A DNA stretch of 64,000 nt from Desulfovibrio porci (GCF_009696265.1 NZ_VUMH01000002.1:124001-188000), one strand, 5' to 3'; numbered from the stretch's first letter, positions 15,382 to 24,270 are shown. A program made the numbers and translations. The notes: generated by a model from the sequence alone, not told the origin.

Positions 15382-16883
15382 TGCACGCCTCCACGGGCCA
15401 GTTCCAGCAGGGTGCGCGCGCCGAAGCCCGACGCGCCCACCGGGCAGAGCGGCGTTTTTTTGGCGTTCCAGTCCACGCCCGCGATGTCCAGATGCGCCCA
15501 GCGCACGCCGTCGCGCACGAAATGCTTGAGGAAGAGCGCGGCGTTGATGGCCCCGCCTTCGCGCGGGCCGGTGTGGCAGATATCCGCCACCTCGCTTTTG
15601 AGCTGCTCGGCGTAGGGCTGCCAGAGCGGCAGCGGCCAGTAATTTTCGCCGCCCACGCCGCCCGCGGCGCTGAGGAGTTCGGCCAGATCCGCGTCATCGC
15701 AGAACAGGCCGGCCAGCTCCGTGCCCAGGGCCACGGCGCACGCGCCGGTGAGGGTGGCTATGTCCACCATGGCGGCCGGGGTCCACTGTTTCTGGGCGTA
15801 GGCCAGGGCGTCGCAAAGAACCAGACGGCCCTCGGCGTCGGTATTGGTGATTTCCACCGTATCGCCGCTGGCCGCGCGCACCACGTCGCCGGGGCGGGTG
15901 GCCTTGCCGTCGGGCATGTTCTCGGCGCAGGCCAGCAGGCCGATGACCCGGCGGGGCGCGTCCTCCTCGGCCAGGGCCGCGATGGCGGCCAGCACCGCCG
16001 CCGCGCCGGTCATGTCGCATTTCATCTGCTGCATGTTGGCGGCGGGCTTGAGGCTGATGCCGCCGGAGTCAAAGGTGATGCCCTTGCCCACCAGGATCAG
16101 CGGCTTGTCCTGCTCATGCCCCTTGGGAGCGTGTTCCAGCGCCACCAGGCGGGGGGGGCGGGCCGACCCTTGGCCCACGGCCAGCAGCGCGCCCATGCCT
16201 TCGGCGGCCAGCGCTTCCTCGTCCAGCACCGTGCAGGCGAAGCCCAGCTCTTTGGCCAGATCGGCGGCGCGTTGGGCCAGACTTTCGGGATAGAGCAGAT
16301 TGCCCGGCGTGTTGGCCAGATCCCGCGCCAGGCTCACGGCCTTTGCCGCGCGTTCGCCCCGGCGGGCCGCCGCGTGCGCGCCGTCGGGCACGGACTGGCC
16401 GTCAAAACCCAGGGCCAGCCATTGCGGATCAGCGGGCTCGTCTTCTTGCGGCTTTTTCAGGGCCGTGAAGCGGTAGAGGGCCAGTTGCGCGGCGTAGACG
16501 CATTCCTCCACCAGCCGTTCCCGGCCGCCGGGCAGGCGGGCCAGGGCCGGTTCGGGCAGCAGGATGGAGTCCAGGCCCAACCGGCGGCAGCGCTGCACGG
16601 CGGCGGCCACGGCAGTGCGCAGTTTGGCGGCGTCCACTTTTTCGCGCGGACCCAGGCCCACGGCCAGCACGCGCGGCACGGAAAGTTCCGGATGACCGTG
16701 CAGCAGGGCCAGTTCGCCGTCCTTGCCCTTGAAGTCGCGCATGGCCGGGGCTATGGCCAGCCAGGGAGCGGCCTTGTCCAGTTCCGGGCACTCGCGTAAG
16801 ATGTCTTCGCCCTCGCAGGCCGGGGCCAGCATGATCGCGGCTTTCCACTGTTCGGGGCCGAGGTTCTGGAAGCGTATATCCAT
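15378..16883 (-). CDS. pepA: Leucyl aminopeptidase (M17)
   Basis: Cytosolic two-metal aminopeptidase that removes N-terminal residues from peptides. The C-terminal catalytic domain shows GKGITFDSGGISLKP (Lys and Asp metal/active site), MKCDMTGAAAVL and the signature NTDAEGRLVL. The N-terminal macro-like domain is about residues 1-165. At 501 aa it has full length. GAGGAG lies about 10 bp before the ATG. First gene of the pepA-cobA/hemD-purN run; divergent from hemW. Confidence 0.95.
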   Translation of the reverse strand: MDIRFQNLGPEQWKAAIMLAPACEGEDILRECPELDKAAPWLAIAPAMRDFKGKDGELALLHGHPELSVPRVLAVGLGPREKVDAAKLRTAVAAAVQRCRRLGLDSILLPEPALARLPGGRERLVEECVYAAQLALYRFTALKKPQEDEPADPQWLALGFDGQSVPDGAHAAARRGERAAKAVSLARDLANTPGNLLYPESLAQRAADLAKELGFACTVLDEEALAAEGMGALLAVGQGSARPPRLVALEHAPKGHEQDKPLILVGKGITFDSGGISLKPAANMQQMKCDMTGAAAVLAAIAALAEEDAPRRVIGLLACAENMPDGKATRPGDVVRAASGDTVEITNTDAEGRLVLCDALAYAQKQWTPAAMVDIATLTGACAVALGTELAGLFCDDADLAELLSAAGGVGGENYWPLPLWQPYAEQLKSEVADICHTGPREGGAINAALFLKHFVRDGVRWAHLDIAGVDWNAKKTPLCPVGASGFGARTLLELARGGVQ

Positions 16884-17065
16884 AGACGGGTTCTCCTCGT
16901 GAATGCGGGCGCCGTGACGGCGCGCGGCTGAAAGCTGAGCGTTTGAATATACGCCGGGCCGCTGTTTTTGCCAAGCGCGGCCAGGGAGAGGAACGCGCCC
17001 GATCCGCCGGGCATGGTCCTTGCAACTTTCCAGCCGATCGCCATTATTTTGCCAACGGAAAATTC

Positions 17066-18340
17066 ATGCTCGTTTATATTCACGTTCCCTTCTGCCGCAC
17101 GCGCTGCAACTACTGCGCCTTCCATTCCGTCGCTCTGGGCCGGGGCGTGGAACCCGCCGCTTCGCCCCTGCTGCGCGACTACCTGGACACACTGCTGCTG
17201 GAGCTGGCCCACTGGGGCGACCGCCTGGGCGGGACAGAGGTGCAGAGCGTCTTTTTTGGCGGGGGCACGCCCAGCCTGCTGCCGCCGCGCATTGTGGGCA
17301 TTGTGCTGGAGCGTCTGGCCCGCTGCTTCACGCTCAGCCCCAAGGCCGAAATAACCCTGGAGGCCAATCCCGAATCCCTGCGGGGGGGGCAGAACGTGAA
17401 GCAGTATCTGGCGGCGGGCGTCAACCGTTTGTCCATCGGCATCCAGAGCCTGGACGAGAGCATGCTGTGCCTGCTGGGACGTCCGCACAAGGCTCAGGAC
17501 AGCCTGCACGCGGTCTTTGCGGCGCGCGAGGCGGGCTGCGCCAACATCAATATGGATCTGATGTGGGGCCTGCCCGGTCTGAGCGTGCGCCAGTGGCTGC
17601 AAACCCTCAAGGATGCCGTGCGGATGAGCCCGGATCATATTTCAGCCTACGGCCTGACCCTGGAGCCGGGCACGCCGCTGGAGCGCGACTGCGAGGAGGG
17701 ACGGCTGGCGCTGCCGCCCGAGCGGGATCAGAACATCATGTTTATGGAGGGCGCGGCCTTTCTGGAGGCCAACGGCTATATGCATTACGAAATTTCCAAT
17801 TTCGCGCGCATGGGCTTCCAGTGCCGCCACAATCTGGGCTATTGGGAGGGCGCGGACTATCTGGGCCTGGGGCCGTCGGCCACCTCCACCATCGCGGGGC
17901 GGCGCTGGACCAACCCGGCCAGCCAGCGGGCCTGGGAGGCCCGGACCCGCGAGGGTTCGCTGGGCGCGGAAGTGGAGAGCCTGCCCCCCACCGTGCGCGT
18001 GCTGGAACTGATCATGCTGCGTCTGCGCACCTCGCGCGGCCTGCGGCTCAAAGCCTACCGGAAACTGACGGGCCGCGACTTTCTGCGCGACCACCAGCGT
18101 CTGGTCCAGGCCCTGCATGAAAACGGCCTGATCCGCATTCGTAACGGCTATCTGCGCCTGACCCGCAGCGGCATGCTGGTGTCCAATTCCATTCTGTCCA
18201 ATCTCTTTGAGCGTACGGAAGCCGTGCTCAAGCAGCCTCTGCCGCCCGGTACCGCCTCCCCGTCCTCCGCGCCGGCCAAATCCTTGTCCGCCGGGAACAA
18301 CGGGCCGGAAATCCAGGCCGTGGTCTGGCCGTCGGCCTAG
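17066..18340 (+). CDS. hemW: Radical SAM heme chaperone HemW
   Basis: HemW (formerly annotated as oxygen-independent coproporphyrinogen oxidase) binds heme and an iron-sulfur cluster. The cluster motif is at C10, C14 and C17 (CRTRCNYC). SAM-binding motifs are FFGGGTPSLL and IGIQS. The C-terminal domain has CRHNLGYWEGADYLGLGPSA with the HNxxYW stretch found in HemW and HemN relatives. ATG 17066 starts exactly at MLVYIHVPFC, the usual HemW start. The last 40 residues are a low-complexity Pro/Ser/Ala tail. Distinguishing HemW from a true HemN rests on the missing extra N-terminal cysteine. Confidence 0.9.
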   Translation: MLVYIHVPFCRTRCNYCAFHSVALGRGVEPAASPLLRDYLDTLLLELAHWGDRLGGTEVQSVFFGGGTPSLLPPRIVGIVLERLARCFTLSPKAEITLEANPESLRGGQNVKQYLAAGVNRLSIGIQSLDESMLCLLGRPHKAQDSLHAVFAAREAGCANINMDLMWGLPGLSVRQWLQTLKDAVRMSPDHISAYGLTLEPGTPLERDCEEGRLALPPERDQNIMFMEGAAFLEANGYMHYEISNFARMGFQCRHNLGYWEGADYLGLGPSATSTIAGRRWTNPASQRAWEARTREGSLGAEVESLPPTVRVLELIMLRLRTSRGLRLKAYRKLTGRDFLRDHQRLVQALHENGLIRIRNGYLRLTRSGMLVSNSILSNLFERTEAVLKQPLPPGTASPSSAPAKSLSAGNNGPEIQAVVWPSA

Positions 18341-18363
18341 GCGCAGCCCCTGGGAACGCTTGC

Positions 18364-18981
18364 TTAGCGCGCCAGCAACTGCACGGCGGCCAGATGCTCC
18401 AGTTCTTCGCTGATGGACAAAGCGTCGGCCAGGGTCGGCCCCCAGCAGCAAAGGCCGTGTCCGGTCATCCAGACTGCCGCGCCGCCAGGTTTTTCCGCCC
18501 CGATCTTGAGTGCCGCGTCGGCCACAGCCAGGGCCAGTATCCCGCTGCCGGGCGGCAGCGCGGACGCGAAGCCCAGACGGGCACGCCAGACACCGGCCTC
18601 GAACAGGGGCAGGCGCAGAAAATCCCCCGGATTCCTCAGCACCAGGCTTAAGGCCAGCAGATGTCTGGGATGGCTGTGCAACACGGCCCGGCAGTGGGGC
18701 AGCGCGCGGTACAGCGCCAGATGCATGCCCAGTTCCGAAGAGGCCGGACCGCCGGAAAGCGTCTCCCCGCTGCGCACGTCCACCAGACAGCAGTCCTCCG
18801 GCGTCAGGCGGCCCTTGGCCGCGCCCGAGCGGGTCACGCAGAGCCGGCCGTCGTGCGGCGCGGGCAGGCGGCAACTGACGTTGCCGTTGCAGCCGGAGAG
18901 CAGACCCTGCCGCCATGCGTCGCGGCAGACGCGGCGCATTTCCTCCAGGACGGCCATGGTATCTTCAGGATTCGGATTCAT
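18364..18981 (-). CDS. Class II aldolase/adducin family protein
   Basis: Zinc aldolase fold of 205 aa, as in fuculose- and ribulose-phosphate aldolases and MtnB. The substrate motif is SGCNGNVSCR, the catalytic acid is in SSELGMHLALY, the zinc ligands are in VLHSHPRHLLAL, and a distal His is in MTGHGLCCWG. ATG 18981 is preferred over 18993 because GGAG lies 6 bp upstream. It overlaps the end of the glycosyltransferase gene by 17 bp. The physiological substrate is unknown. Confidence 0.82.
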   Translation of the reverse strand: MNPNPEDTMAVLEEMRRVCRDAWRQGLLSGCNGNVSCRLPAPHDGRLCVTRSGAAKGRLTPEDCCLVDVRSGETLSGGPASSELGMHLALYRALPHCRAVLHSHPRHLLALSLVLRNPGDFLRLPLFEAGVWRARLGFASALPPGSGILALAVADAALKIGAEKPGGAAVWMTGHGLCCWGPTLADALSISEELEHLAAVQLLAR

Positions 18982-19888
18982 GGTTATCTCCATGCCGCCA
19001 GGCGCTCAGATCCAGACGGGACAGCCTCCCGGAGGCGTCCACAGTCACGGTTTGGGCCAGCCGGGTCAGCAGTTTCTGCACCGGTCTGTAGGCGGGGTTC
19101 AGCATAAAAGAAAAGCGGCCGTTTTTTTCCACAGGCAGATATTTACGAATCATCCGCAACGGCAGCAGGCCTTCGTCAAACAGCAGCACATGCAGGTGAT
19201 AGGCGGTTTCGCCGGAAAGGCGGGCCTGGTTGCTTACTTTTTTACTGCGCTCGATGTCCGCGTCCACCATGCCCTCGACGTAGCCCAGATGGCGGGCCAC
19301 CCCGTCCGGCGAGAGCGAGGCCAGCGCGTAGCCCGCCTTGCCCGCCCGCCAGGAATAGTCCTGGTCTTCATGCCCGTAACGGCCGTAGCCCTCATTCCAG
19401 AAGCCGAGGCGCTCGCGCGCCGCGCGGGAGACGCAGACGCAGCCGCCGCTGCAGACGGTGGTCAGTTCCGCCGCGCCGCCGTCGCGCAGGGCCAGGGGCT
19501 GATGCGACGGCTCGTGCCAGTCGCAGAACCTGTAGGAGGCCATACCCACCTGCGGATGATCCTCCAGCAGGGAGGTAAAGCGTTCCAGCCAGCACGGGTC
19601 CAGAATTTCGATGTCGTTGTCCAGCTTGACGCAACAGTCGGCGTCCGCCGCGTCGTCCCAGGCCAGATTGGATGCGACGCAAAGGCCCATATTGCGGGAA
19701 AGGAGTTTGAGCCGGATGTGCGGCTGCGCGGCCGCCAGGCTTTGCAGATAGTCCCGGGTGCCGTCTTCGCTGCCGTTGTCCACAATGGTCAGCGTATAGC
19801 CCGGCGGGGTCCGCGCCAGCAGGCTCTCCAGGCAGATGCGGGTCAGCGCGAGCCTGTTCCAGGTCACCACGGCCAGATGGGCGCGCAT
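18965..19888 (-). CDS. Family 2 glycosyltransferase
   Basis: GT-A fold transferase of 307 aa: N-terminal HLAVVTWNRLALTRICLESLL, nucleotide site IVDNGSEDGT, and the metal-binding acidic motif VKLDNDIEIL (DxD-like). The later segment GYGRYGHEDQDYSWRAGKAGY has the ED-x-D motif typical of polysaccharide or O-antigen transferases. It sits between thiL and the aldolase in a tightly packed minus-strand group (3 bp to thiL). The sugar donor and acceptor are unknown. Confidence 0.88.
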   Translation of the reverse strand: MRAHLAVVTWNRLALTRICLESLLARTPPGYTLTIVDNGSEDGTRDYLQSLAAAQPHIRLKLLSRNMGLCVASNLAWDDAADADCCVKLDNDIEILDPCWLERFTSLLEDHPQVGMASYRFCDWHEPSHQPLALRDGGAAELTTVCSGGCVCVSRAARERLGFWNEGYGRYGHEDQDYSWRAGKAGYALASLSPDGVARHLGYVEGMVDADIERSKKVSNQARLSGETAYHLHVLLFDEGLLPLRMIRKYLPVEKNGRFSFMLNPAYRPVQKLLTRLAQTVTVDASGRLSRLDLSAWRHGDNHESES

Positions 19889-19891
19889 GCC

Positions 19892-20992
19892 TCAGTCCGC
19901 CTTTTTTCCCCGCGCGCCCGCCTCAAAGTGGTCAAAGCCGCTCAGGCGGTCCAGGGGTTCGTTGTTGCAGGTTATGCCGCCTCCGGCCGTGATGGTGCCG
20001 ATGCTGCAAAAGCCCGGAATGGCCGCGTGCAGGGAGGGCAGCATGTCCGGCGCGCAGGAACCCAGCAGGGCGTAGTCTTCGCCGCCCAGCAGGGCTTCAT
20101 GGACCGGATTTTTCCCCTGCTCTTGGGCGTAGCGCAGCACTTCGGGGTGCAGCAGGCCCTGGGGCAGCAGTATGGCCGCGCCCAGTCCCTGACTCTGGCC
20201 CGGGTTTTGACCCTGATTCTGCTGCGGGGGCTGACCGTCCGCCCCGGCGCGCAGTTCGCCGCTGAGGCCCAGCAGGCGGGGCAGGTCGCGGATGATCCCG
20301 TCGGAAAGATCCATGAGCGCCGGGGGCCGGGCGTTGTACCCGGCGCGCGCCAGCATCAGGCCTGCGTCCACCTGCGGCTCGGGCCGCAAGTGGGCGGCGC
20401 AGGCGGCGGGCCAGTCCGCCAGGGCCGCGCGGCCCTGGGCTTCCAGTACGTGCAGGCCCACCCTGGCCAGCCCCAGGCGGCCCACCACGAACAGGCTGTC
20501 GCCGGGCATGCTGCCCCCGCGCGCCAGAAAACCGCCGGGTTCGGCGGTTTCGCCCCAGACAGTCACACTGATGTGCAGGCGCTCGCAACGGGAGAGATCG
20601 CCGCCCGCCAGGGCCATGCGCTGCTGCCCGGCGAGCGCGGCCATGCCGCCGAAGAAACAGTCCAGCCAGGCCATATCCACCCAGTCCGGCAGGCCCAGGC
20701 AGAGGGTGAAGCCCAGCGGCCTGGCCCCGCATCCGGCCAGATCGCTGACGTTGACGGCCAGGGCCTTGTGCCCCATGTCCTCGGGACTGAAGTAGGAGCG
20801 ACGGAAGTGGATGTCCTCCAGAAAAAGGTCGCTGCTCACGCACAGGGGCCGCCCGGCCTTGAGCACCGCGCAGTCGTCGCCCCGGCCCAGCAGCAGCGAG
20901 GGATGGGTCTGGGGAAAGTGGCCTGCGAGGCAGGCCAGAATGCCGTCCTCGGAAAAGGTGAAGGCCGAAGGGGAAGGCGGGGCCGGAACCAT
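19892..20992 (-). CDS. thiL: Thiamine-monophosphate kinase ThiL
   Basis: Phosphorylates thiamine monophosphate to the ThDP cofactor, also needed by the ThDP enzyme in this window. PurM-like ATP-binding fold: GRGDDCAVL, SSDLFLEDIHFRR, KALAVNVSDLAGCGA, GGDLSR, LMDLSDGI and LLGGEDYALLG are all standard. At 366 aa it is longer than most ThiL, partly through a Gln/Gly/Pro-rich insert at residues 251-270. The gene begins 1 bp after the helicase stop, so the two are probably cotranscribed. Confidence 0.92.
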   Translation of the reverse strand: MVPAPPSPSAFTFSEDGILACLAGHFPQTHPSLLLGRGDDCAVLKAGRPLCVSSDLFLEDIHFRRSYFSPEDMGHKALAVNVSDLAGCGARPLGFTLCLGLPDWVDMAWLDCFFGGMAALAGQQRMALAGGDLSRCERLHISVTVWGETAEPGGFLARGGSMPGDSLFVVGRLGLARVGLHVLEAQGRAALADWPAACAAHLRPEPQVDAGLMLARAGYNARPPALMDLSDGIIRDLPRLLGLSGELRAGADGQPPQQNQGQNPGQSQGLGAAILLPQGLLHPEVLRYAQEQGKNPVHEALLGGEDYALLGSCAPDMLPSLHAAIPGFCSIGTITAGGGITCNNEPLDRLSGFDHFEAGARGKKAD

Positions 20993-20993
20993 G

Positions 20994-23321
20994 TCAGTTC
21001 TCCATAAGCAGATATTCGGTCAGAATGACTTTGAGGCCGAAGCCGGGAAAATTCACCTGCACCTTGTCCGGCGGCAGATGCTTGATGATCTTGCCCCGTC
21101 CGAAAATGCGGTGCCGGCAGTGGCAGAGCCGGTCCGCGTCCGCGCCGCTTTTTCCGGCGGGCGTCGGCTCCGGGCGCTGCGCAGCGAAACGGGGGGGGAT
21201 CGGAGCGTCGGGTGCCGGGGCGTCGCTTTCCGGCCACAACTGGCAGTCGTCAAAGGCCGCGCCTTCCCCCTCCGCGCGGGCGGCAGCCGGGACGGGGGCC
21301 GGAACCGCGGTGCGTGCCGGGGGCAGCAGGCGGCTCCCGTGCGTCGCGCCGTTGCCGGAAAAGCCGCCGCGCCGGGAAAGCACGCCGCCGAAGCCTTCTA
21401 CCCATTCCTCGGTCAGGCCGGGGGCCAGCTCACGCACAAAGGGGCTCTGGTTGACGTGCAGACTGCCGCGCTCGGCCCGGCTGTAAATGGCCGCCGGGGC
21501 GTAGAGTTCCAGATTCTGGCGGGCGCGGGTGCAGGCCACGTACATCAGGCGGCGCTCCTCCTCGAAATCCTCGGGCCGGGCCAGGGCGTGGCGGGAGGGA
21601 AAGCGGTCCTCCACCAGATCAATGATCAGGACGGCGTTCCATTCCAGGCCCTTGGCCGAATGCACGGTGGACAGGGTGATGCGCCCCTCGCCGTCGTTTT
21701 CGTCCTCTTCCGGCGATTCCAGGGCCAGATCCGCCACAAAAAGATCCAGTTCCGTATACCCGGCGGCCATCTGGATGATTTCCTCCAGACCCTGCTGGCG
21801 GCGGGGCCAGTCCTCGGGATACTGGCTTTCCAGTTTGGGCCGGTAGTATTCCAGCACAGCCCCGAACAGGGACGCCGGGCTCGTGGGCCGGGCGCGCAGG
21901 TCGTCCACAAAGCGCATGTCTTCCAGCAGGCCCGGATGACGGGCGAAGGCCTTTTCCGTGCTCTTGGCGTCCCCGGCCAGGGCCGCGGCATAGAGCTTCT
22001 GCACGGTCTTGGGGCCGATGCCGCTGTGCATGCCCGCCACCCGCGCGAAGGCGGGCAGGTCCAGCGGATTGAGCACCAGACGGGCGTAGGCGATGACGTC
22101 CTTGACGTGCGCGGCCTCGGTGTAGCGCAGGCCGCCGTATTTGCGGAAGGGAATGCCCGCCTGGTTCAGGGCCATTTCCAGATTGTAGGAATGGAAGCCC
22201 GCACGGAAGAGCACCGCGATCTCGTGGGGCAAATGCCTGTCCAGCAGTTCCTCGACGCGGCGCACCACCAGCTTGGCCTGGCTCATGTCGCTGAGCGGCG
22301 TGACCAGACGTACGGGATCGCCGCCTTCCTTGCGGGTAAACAGGGTCTTGCGGAAGGATTCCGCCGCGTGGCTCAACAGGCTGTTGGCCACGTTCAGCAC
22401 GGGCTTGGTGGAGCGGTAATTCTCTTCCAGACGGATGATGCGCGTGCCCGGAAAGAATGTGGGAAAATCCAGAATGTTGCGGACATTGGCCCCGCGAAAG
22501 GCATAGATGGACTGGGCCTCGTCGCCCACGGCCATGACGTTGCCCGTGACGGCCTTTTGCCCGCCGTCTTCTTCCCCGTCCCGCATGTCGGGCGACCCGG
22601 CCAGCAGGCGCACGATACGGGCCTGGACCAGATTGGTGTCCTGATACTCGTCCACCAGAATGTGGCTGAAGCGTTGGCGCAACGTCGTGGCGGCGGTCTG
22701 GTTTTCGCGCAGCAGGGTTTCCAGCTCAAAGAGCAGATCATCGTAGTCCAGCAGGCCTTTTTCGTGCCGGTAGGCCGTGTAGGCCTCGCCCAGAGCCGTG
22801 AGTCCTTCGGCGTGGGGCAGGAGGTGGAAGGCCTCGTGCCGCAGCACTTCCTCCAGGGGCAGTTCCTTGTTGCGGGCTTTGCTCAGCAGGCCCACGATGC
22901 TCTGGGTTTTGGGAAAGGAGCGGTCGCCCTTGCCCAGCCTGAGTTCGTCCTTGCAGTGCTTGACCGCCGCCGTGATGTCCGCCGCGTCCATGACCGTAAA
23001 GGGTCGTTCGCCCAGCCAGGGGGGGTGCCAGCGGCGCAGCACGCCGTAGGCGAAAGCGTGAAAGGTGCCGCCCTGCACCCCGGAAAGGCCCTGCCCCAGC
23101 AGCATGCCCGCGCGCTGGAGCATCTCCTGCGCGGCCTTGCGGGTGAAGGTCAGCAGCAGCATGGCCGAAGGCGAAACGCCCCGCTCGGCCAGCCAGGCCA
23201 GACGGTAGACGATAGTGCGGGTTTTGCCGCTGCCCGCGCCGGCCACAACCAGCACAGGACCGTCGCCGCTGGTTGCCGCCGCGTACTGGGCTTCGTTCAG
23301 AGCCTGGGCGTAATCAATCAT
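20994..23321 (-). CDS. uvrD: UvrD/PcrA-family ATP-dependent DNA helicase
   Basis: Superfamily 1A 3'-5' helicase for repair and replication-fork maintenance. Motifs in order: Q-motif LNEAQYAAA, Walker A VAGAGSGKT, motif Ia LTFTRKAA, Walker B ILVDEYQDTN, motif III VGDEAQSIYAFRGA, motif IV LEENYRST, motif V TVHSAKGLEW, motif VI VACTRARQ. At 775 aa it has normal length. The C-terminal 120 residues are a Pro/Ala linker ending in a small basic domain (GRGKIIKHLPPDKVQVNFPGFG) like the RNA-polymerase-binding tail of PcrA. Begins the helicase-thiL-glycosyltransferase-aldolase run. Confidence 0.92.
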   Translation of the reverse strand: MIDYAQALNEAQYAAATSGDGPVLVVAGAGSGKTRTIVYRLAWLAERGVSPSAMLLLTFTRKAAQEMLQRAGMLLGQGLSGVQGGTFHAFAYGVLRRWHPPWLGERPFTVMDAADITAAVKHCKDELRLGKGDRSFPKTQSIVGLLSKARNKELPLEEVLRHEAFHLLPHAEGLTALGEAYTAYRHEKGLLDYDDLLFELETLLRENQTAATTLRQRFSHILVDEYQDTNLVQARIVRLLAGSPDMRDGEEDGGQKAVTGNVMAVGDEAQSIYAFRGANVRNILDFPTFFPGTRIIRLEENYRSTKPVLNVANSLLSHAAESFRKTLFTRKEGGDPVRLVTPLSDMSQAKLVVRRVEELLDRHLPHEIAVLFRAGFHSYNLEMALNQAGIPFRKYGGLRYTEAAHVKDVIAYARLVLNPLDLPAFARVAGMHSGIGPKTVQKLYAAALAGDAKSTEKAFARHPGLLEDMRFVDDLRARPTSPASLFGAVLEYYRPKLESQYPEDWPRRQQGLEEIIQMAAGYTELDLFVADLALESPEEDENDGEGRITLSTVHSAKGLEWNAVLIIDLVEDRFPSRHALARPEDFEEERRLMYVACTRARQNLELYAPAAIYSRAERGSLHVNQSPFVRELAPGLTEEWVEGFGGVLSRRGGFSGNGATHGSRLLPPARTAVPAPVPAAARAEGEGAAFDDCQLWPESDAPAPDAPIPPRFAAQRPEPTPAGKSGADADRLCHCRHRIFGRGKIIKHLPPDKVQVNFPGFGLKVILTEYLLMEN

Positions 23322-23375
23322 GGACGCAGTCTAGCATAAGCGACGCGCTCAGGCCAGAGCCGCGCCCGCCCCTCA

Positions 23376-23404
23376 TTGACGCGGCCCGTTCCCGCGTTTA
23401 CATT
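23376..23404 (+). promoter_or_regulatory. Sigma-70 promoter for the gene at 23433
   Basis: TTGACG (23376-23381), a 17-bp spacer and TACATT (23399-23404) lie about 30 bp before the start codon of a + strand gene. Confidence 0.55.
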
Positions 23405-23432
23405 GGGGAAATACGCTCAGCGGAGGTCTGTC

Positions 23433-23966
23433 ATGCCTGAACAGCAGGAACAATTTCAAAACGCCGTGTGGCAGGTTCTTGAAGCCGTGATGTTCGAGAA
23501 CTGGCTGCGGTTTTATTTCATCAGCGAAAAACCGGACGCGCCCGCCGGGCCGGACGGCGAGACGCCGCTTTTTCTGGCCGTGCCCGACAAGGGCATGGAG
23601 CGGATCAAGGAACTTTACCCCCATCTGCTGCCCCTGGCCGAAGACATGAACGGTCGGGAGGTGGATTTCGAAACTTCACGCCGGGCGGTGTGCACGTTTG
23701 TGCTGGACCACCTGGACGGCAAGAGCATGCCCAAGGACATGGCCGCCACCATTTTTGAAAGCGCCACGTTCCAGATTCAGATGCAATTGTTCAACGTCTG
23801 GGTGCAGATGCACGAAGACCAGCTGGACCAGGGTTTTCTGGAGTTCGGGGCCTGGCGCAAGCTTTTCGCCCAGTGGCGGGAAACGTCCGGCGGCAGAGAG
23901 CTGGCGGACAGGCTGGCGATGGCCGGTCAGAGCGCGGCCGCGCGCGGCGGAGATACGGTGCATTAG
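23433..23966 (+). CDS. Conserved-looking protein of unknown function
   Basis: I do not recognise this 177-aa protein. It is soluble, acidic and largely helical, with no signal peptide and no catalytic motif I can name. Notable segments are FENWLRFYFI near the start, VPDKGMERIKELYPHLLPLAEDMNG in the middle, and an amphipathic stretch TFQIQMQLFNVWVQMHEDQLDQG that could be a protein interface. GGAGG lies 8 bp before ATG 23433, which makes the shorter start better than the upstream TTG. It has its own promoter and a weak terminator at 23970-23995. Confidence 0.7.
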   Translation: MPEQQEQFQNAVWQVLEAVMFENWLRFYFISEKPDAPAGPDGETPLFLAVPDKGMERIKELYPHLLPLAEDMNGREVDFETSRRAVCTFVLDHLDGKSMPKDMAATIFESATFQIQMQLFNVWVQMHEDQLDQGFLEFGAWRKLFAQWRETSGGRELADRLAMAGQSAAARGGDTVH

Positions 23967-24101
23967 CGTCGCCGGATTCCCGCGTGATTCCGGCGGAGAT
24001 AATTTTTTGTACGTCCCAAAGCCTGCGCGGCTGGATTGGAGATGGCCGAGTATAAAATTTTAAACACACCGGCAGGGGAACTGAGAATTTTTTATGTTGT
24101 A

Positions 24102-24114
24102 TTTCAATTTGTTA
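24102..24114 (+). promoter_or_regulatory. IHF-like site upstream of the sigma-54 promoter
   Basis: TTTCAATTTGTTA matches WATCAANNNNTTR with one mismatch in an AT-rich tract, about 25 bp before the -24 element. IHF commonly bends DNA here at sigma-54 promoters. Confidence 0.4.
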
Positions 24115-24138
24115 GATAAAATTTTGAAAAAATCTAAT

Positions 24139-24155
24139 TTGGCATGCCTGTTGCA
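24139..24155 (+). promoter_or_regulatory. Strong sigma-54 promoter
   Basis: TTGGCATGCCTGTTGCA matches the consensus YTGGCACG-N4-TTGCW at all but one position, with GG and GC exactly 10 bp apart. Transcription would start near 24166. Confidence 0.75.
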
Positions 24156-24165
24156 ATATAAAAAG

Positions 24166-24237
24166 TACCTTCCTTTCTTTTGCTGACAGCCTCCTCCAAA
24201 TAAAACGGCCTGCCTCCCCAAGCGGGCCGTTTTTTTA
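24166..24237 (+). ncRNA. Candidate sigma-54-driven small RNA with anti-Shine-Dalgarno segments
   Basis: The stretch from the predicted start (about 24166) to the T-run is about 72 nt and contains no ORF. Its 5' part is C/U-rich with GCCTCCTCC at 24189-24197. Its 3' end is a terminator: AAAACGGCC plus U-G-C (24202-24213) pairs with GCG plus GGCCGTTTT (24222-24233), leaving a CUCCCCAA loop, followed by a run of seven T. CCUCC-type unpaired segments could bind Shine-Dalgarno sequences. It could instead be an attenuated leader of speB, whose start is 34 bp beyond the terminator. Confidence 0.5.
24202..24237 (+). terminator. Terminator ahead of speB
   Basis: 12-bp stem including one U-G pair, 8-nt loop, then seven T. 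It would end the sigma-54 transcript before speB. Confidence 0.8.
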
Positions 24238-24270
24238 TGCCGGACTTCTTTCTTTATGGACGGAAACAGT

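Larger units (their letters stand above)
23967..24270. other. AT-rich intergenic region with sigma-54 promoter and small RNA
   Basis: The 304-bp gap starts with a hairpin (CGCCGGA/TCCGGCG, 23970-23995, followed by AATTTTTT) ending the previous gene. It then turns strongly AT-rich from 24040 to 24165, unlike its surroundings. It carries an IHF-like site, a sigma-54 promoter and a terminator. I see no ORF. Confidence 0.7.
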
